A DNA stretch of 64,000 bases from Streptomyces sp. DvalAA-14 (lineage in GTDB: Bacteria > Actinomycetota > Actinomycetes > Streptomycetales > Streptomycetaceae), in the NCBI RefSeq assembly GCF_900091855.1, contig NZ_FMCH01000325.1, positions 62,001-126,000 on the forward strand. The letters run 5' to 3'. Made by a program: the position numbers and the translations under genes. The notes beneath the pieces were generated by a model. The model did no database searches and was not told where the DNA came from. It worked only from the letters and a program-made list of their open reading frames with translations. Positions 1-6,750 of this stretch are shown piece after piece. Position 1 is the stretch's first letter. Every line of letters begins with the position of its first letter.

Positions 1-1
1 A

Positions 2-130
2 TCGGAAAAGCAGTCACTGTTCTCCCGTTCCGCACTACGACGCGCCGAGCTCATCCAGCTGCTACTGGATGCGATGGCCTGCGAGCCGCGCCCGCTCTAC
101 GGAAGACGGAACGGACGCGGCTCATGGTAG
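2..130 (+). CDS. 3' end of a truncated hypothetical gene (cut by window edge)
   Basis: An open frame enters from the left edge and stops at a TAG at 128-130. It reads 42 residues with a helix-like stretch (RRAELIQLLLDAMA) and a basic tail. Third-position G/C bias is present but weaker than in neighbouring genes. I do not recognise a family. It could also be a chance frame, as the part in view is short. Confidence 0.25.
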   Translation, partial: SEKQSLFSRSALRRAELIQLLLDAMACEPRPLYGRRNGRGSW

Positions 131-168
131 CGGGGAGGATTCTCCGGCACTATTTCAGCCTCGTGACC

Positions 169-363
169 TCACCTGCTGCCGGATGTCCTTGAGGCCCGCT
201 GCCGTGTGAGCGCGAGAACGAGACCGGCCCCGAGTCCTGATGCACCAAAAATCAGGGCCGCTTGGATCAATGTTCCATCGAGTATCCCGACTGCGGTTGC
301 ACCGACCCCCAGGGCCGCTGCGACGACCCCCGTTCCGATGACCAATCTCAAGGTCTTTCCCAT
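169..363 (-). CDS. Small two-helix membrane protein, 64 aa
   Basis: The ATG at 363 is preceded by AGAAGAAGGGCAACG, a usable ribosome binding site. The product is 64 residues with two hydrophobic segments (about residues 6-28 and 33-55) separated by a short turn, and an Arg-rich C-terminus (RQRASRTSGSR). This looks like a small membrane protein of unknown function. The frame can be extended upstream, but that extension lies in the end of the IS remnant at 386-578, so I chose the internal ATG. The insertion is about 20 bp upstream and has probably replaced the native promoter. Confidence 0.5.
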   Translation of the reverse strand: MGKTLRLVIGTGVVAAALGVGATAVGILDGTLIQAALIFGASGLGAGLVLALTRQRASRTSGSR

Positions 364-385
364 CGTTGCCCTTCTTCTGTAAGAG

Positions 386-578
386 GACGGTATGAGAGCT
401 GATGCCCGATTCTTCGTTTCGTGCGCGACAAGCGGGCAGGTCGGGGCGTCGTCGGTCAACTACGGCCGGGGCTGGGTGAACAAGCCCGGCTCGGTCTCGG
501 CCAGGATTCCGCGGTCGGCCAGCCGCTTGAGGTTGAGGCGGGCGTTGGTGTTGTTGGGCGCGACCGGCAGGTCCATCG
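386..578 (-). mobile_element. Truncated, inverted remnant of a second IS5-type element
   Basis: Read on the minus strand, this is the last part of the passenger gene and the right end of the IS at 1413-2847, with only a few substitutions and a short indel. It encodes the same C-terminal 38 or so residues (from MDLPVAPNN to FTQPRP and TAG), then the same non-coding end down to GACGGTATGAG. Homology stops abruptly at 578, about 10 bp from the methyltransferase stop codon, so the rest of this copy has been deleted. Confidence 0.75.
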
Positions 579-588
579 ACGCCCGTGG

Positions 589-1371
589 CTAACGCTTCGG
601 CCGGGCGAGCATGCAGTGGAAAACAAGCGTCTCCGGATGCGAGTCAGCCGGGGACAACTCCCGGAGCCGGTCCCGGAGCGTGGCCTCGAAGGCTGCCTTG
701 CGGTCGCCGAGCACCACGGGATTGCAGAATGACGTCGAGTAGAGATATCCGACGATCTCGTCGGCCGTCCAGACCTTCTCGGCGGTGTACTGCCGGGACT
801 CCACAACGAAACCGGCCAGCTCCAGGTAGTCGTCGTGGCGGCCCGCGGCGACGAATGGCTGGTTCCCCGCGCGGCGCCGCTCGCCGACGTATTCGCGGAT
901 CGTGCGCACCGCGACGGCGTGCCAGGGTGCCCGCTCGTCCCATACGTCGCTGCCGCCGCCGAGCAGGCCGAAGACACCGGTGTCGGTCAGCCAGGTCCGG
1001 ACCCGCCCGACGAGCAGTTCGCGGTCCATCCAGTGGAAGGACGATCCCGCGACCACGAGATCGGTTGACCCGGCCGGCAGGTCGAGGGACTCGGCCGCCC
1101 CCACCGTCCACGCGACGTTGCGGATCTGCCGCTCGGTGGCCTTGCGCTCGGCGATGGCGGCCATGTCCGGGTCGATGTCGATCGCCGTCACCGTATCGAA
1201 CGACGCGCTCAGGGGCAGGGCGACCTCGCCGGTGCCGGAGCCGAGGTCCACAAGCCGCCGTCCGTGCGGGCCGACGCTGAGATCGACCAGGTCGGTCAGC
1301 ATCCGGTCGGGATATACGGGGCGGTATCGCGCGTAGTAATCGGCGGTACCGGCAAAGATGGGCGAGTTCAT
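589..1371 (-). CDS. Class I SAM-dependent methyltransferase
   Basis: The 260-residue protein has a Rossmann-fold methyltransferase core. Motif I is LVDLGSGTGEVALPL (about residues 40-54), the acidic end of strand 2 is AIDIDP, and motif IV is in DLVVAGSSFHWMD (UbiE/Methyltransf_11 type). The substrate cannot be told from sequence; relatives include small-molecule and SAM-dependent methyltransferases of secondary metabolism. The ATG at 1371 has GGAAG about 6 nt upstream. The gene is hemmed in by an inverted IS remnant on one side and an intact-looking IS about 40 bp upstream of its start, so it may be cargo or a gene separated from its promoter. Confidence 0.85.
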   Translation of the reverse strand: MNSPIFAGTADYYARYRPVYPDRMLTDLVDLSVGPHGRRLVDLGSGTGEVALPLSASFDTVTAIDIDPDMAAIAERKATERQIRNVAWTVGAAESLDLPAGSTDLVVAGSSFHWMDRELLVGRVRTWLTDTGVFGLLGGGSDVWDERAPWHAVAVRTIREYVGERRRAGNQPFVAAGRHDDYLELAGFVVESRQYTAEKVWTADEIVGYLYSTSFCNPVVLGDRKAAFEATLRDRLRELSPADSHPETLVFHCMLARPKR

Positions 1372-1523
1372 CGTCTTCCGTCGTTCCTCTGCAGCGGCTG
1401 GCCGGACTTCGGGACCGTATCAGGGGGCGGAATAAGAGTGCGTAGGAGTTTGTCGTCGCCTGAACGTGTGGTGGTGGGGCAGCCCGGCCGTTCGGCGGCC
1501 ATGGGCATGTTGGGCTGGTTGCC

Positions 1524-2354
1524 GTGAGCGAGCGCAAGCCCTACAAGACCGATGTGAGCGACGGGCAGTGGGCGCTGGTCGAGCCGGTGATCGCCGCGAG
1601 GAAGGCCGCACATCCCTCGGTTAGCGGCCATCAGGGCCGGTACGCGATGCGGGAGATCGTCAACGCACTGCTCTACCAGGGCCGGACCGGTTGCCAGTGG
1701 GACCTCCTCCCGCACGACTTCCCGCCGCCCGGCGCGGTGAAGTACTACTTCTACACCTGGCGTGACGACGGCACCGACCAGACCATTCACGACCTGCTGC
1801 GCTGGCAGGTGCGGGAGATGACGCGTCGGAAGGCGGACCCGAGCCTGGTGGTGCTCGACACCCAGAGCGTGCACGCGGCGGCCGGAGTGCCCGCTGAGTC
1901 GACGGGGCGCGACGCGGCAAAAAAAGTACCGGGCCGCAAGCGCGGCCTGGCCGTTGACGTTCTGGGGCGGGTGATCGCGGTGGTGGTGGTGGCCGCGTCG
2001 GCGCACGAGAACGCCGTCGGCATCGCGCTGCTGGACAAGGTCGCCGCCGACACCGACAGCGTTCAGAAGGCCATGGTCGACCAGGGCTTCAAGAACGCCG
2101 TTGTCGCGCACGGGGAGAAGGTGGGCATCGGGGTGGAGGTCGTGGAGCGCAATCCCGCGCAGACCGGGTTCGTTCCCCAGCCCAAGCGGTGGGTCGTTGA
2201 GCGTGCCTATGGGATCCTGATGCTGCACCGCAGGCTGGTACGCGACTACGAGCACAGGCCCCGCAGTTCGGAGTCGCGGGTGTACTGGGCGATGACCGCG
2301 GTGATACTGCGCCGGCTGACCGGGGAGACTACACCGGCCTGGCGCACCGCGTGA
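1524..2354 (+). CDS. IS5 family DDE transposase
   Basis: The 276-residue transposase has an N-terminal DUF4096-like segment (SDGQWALVEPVI ... GCQWDLLPHDFPP), typical of IS5-group enzymes. The catalytic acidic residues are visible: D112 in VVLDTQSVH, D186 in MVDQGF, and E226 in RWVVERAYG, followed by the usual RRLVRDYE. No frameshift is seen, so it may be active. It ends in a GTGA overlap with the next gene, indicating translational coupling. It starts at a GTG whose only upstream alternatives run into the IS end. Confidence 0.9.
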   Translation: MSERKPYKTDVSDGQWALVEPVIAARKAAHPSVSGHQGRYAMREIVNALLYQGRTGCQWDLLPHDFPPPGAVKYYFYTWRDDGTDQTIHDLLRWQVREMTRRKADPSLVVLDTQSVHAAAGVPAESTGRDAAKKVPGRKRGLAVDVLGRVIAVVVVAASAHENAVGIALLDKVAADTDSVQKAMVDQGFKNAVVAHGEKVGIGVEVVERNPAQTGFVPQPKRWVVERAYGILMLHRRLVRDYEHRPRSSESRVYWAMTAVILRRLTGETTPAWRTA

Positions 2355-2773
2355 CCGGCGGGGAGATGACCTTCGGCGCGGTGCTGGCACGGCTGGAGGA
2401 GCGGGAACGAGAGATTACCGCGCAGGCCGAGACGATGCGGGAACAGATCACGCAGCTGACCGCACGGCTGGACGAGCTCGGCCGGGCCGCCGAGGAAGTC
2501 CGGATCACCCGCAAGACACTGCTGGCGCTGCCCGACCCGCAACCGCCCGCGCCGCCGGCCCCGAAACTGCCGGACCACCCGGCCTATCAGCAGATCATGG
2601 CGGTGTTCACCGCCGCCGACCACCCGCTGCGGGCCCGGCAGGTGTGCGAAGCGATGGACCTGCCGGTCGCGCCCAACAACATCAACAATGCCCGCCTCAA
2701 GCTCAAGCGGCTGGCCGACCGCGGAATCCTGGCCGAGACCGAGCCGGGCTTGTTCACCCAGCCCCGGCCGTAG
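2351..2773 (+). CDS. IS passenger protein: coiled coil plus winged-helix-like C-terminus
   Basis: The 140-residue protein overlaps the transposase stop by 4 nt (GTGA). Residues about 8-58 form an Arg/Glu-rich amphipathic helix (EEREREITAQAETMREQITQ), likely a coiled coil. A Pro-rich linker (PQPPAPPAPKLP) follows. The C-terminal 60 residues resemble a small winged helix: AYQQIMAVFTAAD ... VCEAMDL ... INNARLKLKRLADRGIL. The fold suggests a DNA-binding dimer that could help or control transposition, but this is inference. A second, truncated copy of this gene survives at about 460-578, so it travels with the element. Confidence 0.75.
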   Translation: MTGGEMTFGAVLARLEEREREITAQAETMREQITQLTARLDELGRAAEEVRITRKTLLALPDPQPPAPPAPKLPDHPAYQQIMAVFTAADHPLRARQVCEAMDLPVAPNNINNARLKLKRLADRGILAETEPGLFTQPRP

Positions 2774-3002
2774 TTGACCGACGACGCCCCGACCTGCCCG
2801 CTTGTCCCGCACGAAACGAAGAATCGGGCATCAGCTCTCATACCGTCCTCTAAGGAAATGACTGAGGCGAGTGGGCCAGCAAAGGCGTCCAACGAGACCA
2901 TCCGGCGTGCCGTACCCGGCCTCCTCGGAGTCTCCACCGGTTGCCAGTTGCAGGCCGGTTACGAGAGGGGCGGCGGTCGGTGGGCGGATCACGCGGGAGT
3001 AG

Positions 3003-3395
3003 TCGTGCTGGCTGTGGGGCAACGCGAAGCCTGCCACCAGGGTATGTTCCCGGTGCCGGGCGGCCGGGCAGATCGATCGACCGTCGGGTCCGCTGTACGA
3101 GCTGCTCAAAGTCGAGGAGATCGGATGGTTCCCCGACGTGGACCCCGGGACGTGGGACGCGTGGTCGCACGACGAGGACCTCACCGAGCAGCTCAAGCGG
3201 TGCCTGCTCCTGTCGGGGCCCGCCGACGGCGACTACTGGCTGCTCGACGCGAACGGCGTCGGGTCGGACGGTGAGTGGACCGCGCACTGGTGGTGGGCGG
3301 GTGACGGGGAGGATCCTCATCCGTACGACAGCTTCGCCGCGCTGGTGGTCGGCGCGCGAGAGGCCTGGGCCCTTACCGGTGGGGGCGAGCCCTGA
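3003..3395 (+). pseudogene. 5'-truncated SMI1/KNR4-like (SUKH) protein
   Basis: The frame is open from 3003 to the stop at 3393-3395. From about 3063 it has a sensible sequence (PLYELLKVEEIGWFPDV, then LLLSGPADGDYWLLD, EWTAHWWWAGDG and a final SFAALVVGAREAW) that resembles the C-terminal half of actinobacterial SMI1/KNR4 proteins. Upstream of that the residues are not family-like and no good ATG with a binding site is seen. A GTG at 3138 is the only late start. I read it as the surviving 3' part of a gene broken near the IS insertion. SUKH proteins are often immunity proteins of toxin systems; no toxin gene is visible here. Confidence 0.5.
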
Positions 3396-3442
3396 CCTTC
3401 GCTGTACGCGGGGCGGGGCGGGGCGGGCGCGGCGGTCGGCTG

Positions 3443-3979
3443 CTACTCGCCGGTGGCGCCGTCGACGGCCTCGCGCAGGAGATCCGCGTGGCCGACGTGG
3501 CGGGCGTATTCCTCGATCACGTGCTCAAGCACGAACCGCACGTCGGTGGCGCCGAATTCCGGGTTCGGCACCACGCGTGCGAGATCGGCGGTGGCCTCCG
3601 TGAAGACCTGCCGCGACTCCTCGCACGCCGTCAGGTAGTCCTGGTAGACCTCTTCGGCCGGTGTGGGATCCGACTCGTCGTACCACTCGCCGCCGTCGGC
3701 GGCGACGTAGGTCCGGTAGGGGAAGAAACGGGGCGTCGCGCCGGCCAACGTCCGCTGGAACCAGGCACGCTCCACGCCCTGCAGGTGGCGCATGAGCCCC
3801 AGCAAGGTCAACGCCGAGGACCGCAGCGGACGCTGCCGCAGTTGGGCCTCCGAGAGGCCCTCGCACTTCCACAGGAAGGTCGCCCGGTGGTAATCGAGAT
3901 TCGACGCGATCACCTCCAGCCACGGGCCGGACACCACCCGCTCCGGCCGGACGATCTTCTGGACCACCACGTCGCTCAC
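3443..3979 (-). CDS. DinB/DUF664-family protein
   Basis: The 178-residue protein is helical throughout and has the DinB-like four-helix pattern: LDYHRATFLWKCEGLSE, LGLMRHLQGVERAWF, and C-terminal EEYARHVGHADLLRE. The histidines of LMRH and RHVGH fit the metal site of the DinB/mycothiol-transferase superfamily. Some members use mycothiol or bacillithiol; others have no known role. I chose the GTG at 3979 because GAGGAGA lies 7 nt upstream. A longer frame exists but lacks a binding site and starts with a non-family Asp-rich segment. It stands alone between the broken SMI1-like gene and the ABC operon. Confidence 0.8.
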   Translation of the reverse strand: MSDVVVQKIVRPERVVSGPWLEVIASNLDYHRATFLWKCEGLSEAQLRQRPLRSSALTLLGLMRHLQGVERAWFQRTLAGATPRFFPYRTYVAADGGEWYDESDPTPAEEVYQDYLTACEESRQVFTEATADLARVVPNPEFGATDVRFVLEHVIEEYARHVGHADLLREAVDGATGE

Positions 3980-4432
3980 GCCGAAGTCTCCTCGCCGGTC
4001 ATCGGGGTCGGCCAAGTATCCGCCCAAGTGCCGGTCCAAGTGTCCGTCCAAAGAGACTCTTCCACGTACCGGAACTCATCTGCGTGCCCCGTCGGATTCG
4101 GTGATCGCCCGCATCGTGAACATGGTCGAGGACGCTTCTCGGACCCAGGCGCCGCCGCTGCTGTCCGCGATCGCCGTGCGGGCCGTCGTGCCGTCCTTCT
4201 CAGCCGAACGGGCCGTGGTGTGCGACCCGTCCGGCGCGGACCGCGCAACACCCCGACCCGCCGGGACCAGATCGTTCGCGCACGGCGGGGCCGGCCCAGC
4301 GAGCCCACAACTCGTCACCTACGCACGCTGTAGGTGGTCGTCGCCGCCCGTTCCACGACTGTTCAACCAGGCGTTCATCCCTGTGATGTGTGTGGTCCCT
4401 AAGTTGCGTGGGGGGTGTGGAAGGAGGGACTC
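3980..4432. other. Intergenic region, about 450 bp, no gene supported
   Basis: The region separates the divergent DinB-like gene and the ABC operon and must hold both promoters. Short open frames on both strands lack binding sites and family features. The last 20 bp carry GGAAGGAGGGACTC, the strong ribosome binding site of the ABC ATPase gene. Confidence 0.4.
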
Positions 4433-5374
4433 ATGGACGTACAACTCGCAGTCCGGGCGCGTGGGATCACCAAGTGTTTCGGCGACGTGGTCGCACTCGA
4501 CGGCATCGACCTGGATGTGGCGCGGGGTCAGATCCACGGCCTGGTCGGGCCGAACGGTGCCGGCAAAACGACGTTGCTCGGCCTGCTGCTGGGGCTGGCG
4601 GTGGCCGACAGCGGCGGGCTCGAGATCCTGGGCACGCCGGTCGGGCGGGCGCTGGCCGCTCCCGACGGGGTGGCCGGTTTCGTGGACGGCCCGGGGCTTT
4701 ACCCGTCGCTGACGGCCAGGCAGAACCTCGCCGCGCTGGCCGCTCTGCGTGGCCACGACAAGCGCAGTGTGCGGATCGACGACGTGCTCGGCCAGGTCGG
4801 GCTCACCGATGTCGCCGACGACCGGGTCCGCGGCTTCTCGCTGGGTATGCGTCAGCGGCTCGGACTGGCCGCCGCTCTGCTCACCGAGCCCCGGCTCCTG
4901 GTGCTCGACGAACCGTCCAACGGTCTCGACCCGGCCGGCAAGAAGCACGTCCACGGCGTGCTCACCCGGCTCGCGGCGTCGGGAACCGGCGTCGTGCTCT
5001 CGAGCCACCGCATGGACGACCTGGAGGCACTGTGCTCCGAGGTCACCATCCTCGCCACCGGACGCGTCGTCTTCTCCGGCCCCCTGACCAAACTGGCCGC
5101 CGAGAATCCGGAACTCGACTACCGGCTGCTCACCTCCGACCCGCGGGCCGCCGCTGCGCTGGCCGCCGAGGTCGCCGGGATCCGCGTCGTGGACGACGCC
5201 GCGGCATGGCGCGGTACCGATGCCCTCGTCGTGCGCGCACTGGTGCCGGCCCTCGACGAACTGGTGACCCGGCTCGTGCACGCGGGCATCGCGGTGCGCG
5301 AGCTGGCCCCCGTGGTCTCGCCCCTCGAAGCCGCGTTTCTCACCCTCACCGAGCAGCAGGAGGCCGGCCGATGA
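4433..5374 (+). CDS. ABC transporter ATP-binding protein (CcmA/DrrA type)
   Basis: The 313-residue protein has all ABC motifs: Walker A GPNGAGKTT (about residues 41-49), signature SLGMRQRL, Walker B LLVLDEPSNGLDP and the switch His in SSHRMDDLEAL. The C-terminal extension of about 100 residues is typical of antibiotic/lipid exporter ATPases of the DrrA/CcmA group. The ATG at 4433 is preceded by GGAGG. Its stop overlaps the permease start by 4 nt (ATGA), so the two form a single exporter. The substrate is unknown; the gene after the permease encodes a secreted phosphoesterase. Confidence 0.9.
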   Translation: MDVQLAVRARGITKCFGDVVALDGIDLDVARGQIHGLVGPNGAGKTTLLGLLLGLAVADSGGLEILGTPVGRALAAPDGVAGFVDGPGLYPSLTARQNLAALAALRGHDKRSVRIDDVLGQVGLTDVADDRVRGFSLGMRQRLGLAAALLTEPRLLVLDEPSNGLDPAGKKHVHGVLTRLAASGTGVVLSSHRMDDLEALCSEVTILATGRVVFSGPLTKLAAENPELDYRLLTSDPRAAAALAAEVAGIRVVDDAAAWRGTDALVVRALVPALDELVTRLVHAGIAVRELAPVVSPLEAAFLTLTEQQEAGR

Positions 5375-6747
5375 CCGCGACCGCGACAGCGCCCCCGGGC
5401 GTCGCCGAGAACGACGTGGCCAGGGCCCACCCCGTCTCGGTGGCGCGCGGCTACCGCTTCGAGCTGGTCAAACTTGTCTCGCAGTGGCGTGTCCGGCTGC
5501 TGGTCCTCGTCTGCTGGATCGCGCCGGCGCTCTTCGTCGCGGCGGTGAGCCAGCAGAGCTCCCTCCCCTCCGACACCCTGTTCGGCCGCTGGATGCATGC
5601 CACGGGGTGGGCCGGCCCGCTGATGATGCTCGGCTTCGCGGGCAGCTGGGCGCTGCCGCTGCTGACCTCGCTGGTCGCGGGCGACGTGTTCGCGGCCGAG
5701 GACCGGCTCGGTACCTGGCGGCACCTGCTGGTGGCGGTCCGGTCGCCCCGGCGCATCTTCGCGGCGAAGGCACTGGCCAGCCTCACCGTCATCCTGCTGC
5801 TCGTGCTGGGGCTGGCCGCCTCCGGCGTGGTGGGCGGCCTCGCAGCGGTCGGCAACCATCCGCTGGTCGGCCTCGACGGCCACCTGCTGACGCCCTCCGA
5901 CGCTGCCGGGAACGTCCTGCTGGCCTGGGCCTGCGCTCTCGCCCCGACGCTCGCGCTGGCGGCGATCGGACTTCTCGGGTCGGTCGCGCTCGGCCGGTCC
6001 CCGATGGGCCTGCTGCTGCCCGCGCTCGTCGCGCTGGCGATGCAGCTCGCCCAGATGCTGCCGCTGCCCGTGGCACTGCGCCTTGCCCTGCCCGGCTACG
6101 CCTTCATCGCGTGGCACGGTCTGTTCACCAGCCCGGCGCAGCTCGCCCCGCTGCTGATCGGCGTCGCGGTCAGCCTGGTGTGGGCCGTGACCGCGACAGC
6201 GCTGGCGTATCTGCTGTTCGTGCGGCGGGACTTCACCAACCAGACCGGTGACGGGTCCGGCCGCCGCGCGGTCACCATCGGCCTCGTGCCGCTGGTCGTG
6301 CTGCTCGCGGCCACCTTCGGGGTCGTCGCCGCGGCGACCCCTTCCCTGGGCTCCGGAATCAACCAGGACAAGATCCAGCGGTCGGTGGCGACGGCATTCG
6401 CCCACCTCTACCGCGTACAGACCGATCAACTCAACCGCCCCGCTGTCACCGAGGCGCAGCTGCGGGTCACGGCGGCGTGCAACAAGGGCGCCGGCCAAGT
6501 CGCCGCCCACGGGCCGGGCAACGACTGGCGCTGCGTCGTCACCTGGCACCTCCCTGGCGTCGCGGCCGCGGGGACGGCCATCTACCAACTCGACGTCACC
6601 TCTGACGGGCGGTACGTCGCCGACGGCGACGGGCCGAAGGAAGTGAACGGCTACTTCCTGGTGCGGACCCCGATCGGGGACGCGCCGAACCCGCTGTGGC
6701 AGTTCGACGGCGACGTCGATCTGCTCTCCACCGGCTCGAAGGGATAA
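5371..6747 (+). CDS. ABC transporter permease with extracytoplasmic C-terminal domain
   Basis: The 458-residue protein has about six membrane segments in the first 300 residues (for example LVLVCWIAPALFVAAV, LMMLGFAGSWALPLL, VILLLVLGLAASGVVGGL) like ABC-2 permeases. A final helix (LVPLVVLLAATFGVVAA) then leads into a soluble tail of about 140 residues with Asp- and Thr-rich sequence, probably outside the cell. It overlaps the ATPase gene by 4 nt. The next gene begins 3 bp after its stop, so all three are likely one transcript. The tail is longer than in the usual half-size permease and could contact an exported partner. Confidence 0.85.
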   Translation: MTATATAPPGVAENDVARAHPVSVARGYRFELVKLVSQWRVRLLVLVCWIAPALFVAAVSQQSSLPSDTLFGRWMHATGWAGPLMMLGFAGSWALPLLTSLVAGDVFAAEDRLGTWRHLLVAVRSPRRIFAAKALASLTVILLLVLGLAASGVVGGLAAVGNHPLVGLDGHLLTPSDAAGNVLLAWACALAPTLALAAIGLLGSVALGRSPMGLLLPALVALAMQLAQMLPLPVALRLALPGYAFIAWHGLFTSPAQLAPLLIGVAVSLVWAVTATALAYLLFVRRDFTNQTGDGSGRRAVTIGLVPLVVLLAATFGVVAAATPSLGSGINQDKIQRSVATAFAHLYRVQTDQLNRPAVTEAQLRVTAACNKGAGQVAAHGPGNDWRCVVTWHLPGVAAAGTAIYQLDVTSDGRYVADGDGPKEVNGYFLVRTPIGDAPNPLWQFDGDVDLLSTGSKG

Positions 6748-6750
6748 CCC

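Larger units (their letters stand above)
1413..2847 (+). mobile_element. IS5-type insertion sequence with transposase and passenger gene
   Basis: The element is about 1.4 kb. The proposed ends are imperfect inverted repeats: GACCGTATCAG at 1413-1423 and, on the other strand, GACGGTATGAG at 2847-2837 (9 of 11 match). The right end is supported independently because the remnant at 386-578 ends at the same sequence; the left end rests only on the repeat. The element carries two overlapping genes in one orientation. I see no convincing target duplication. Confidence 0.65.
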
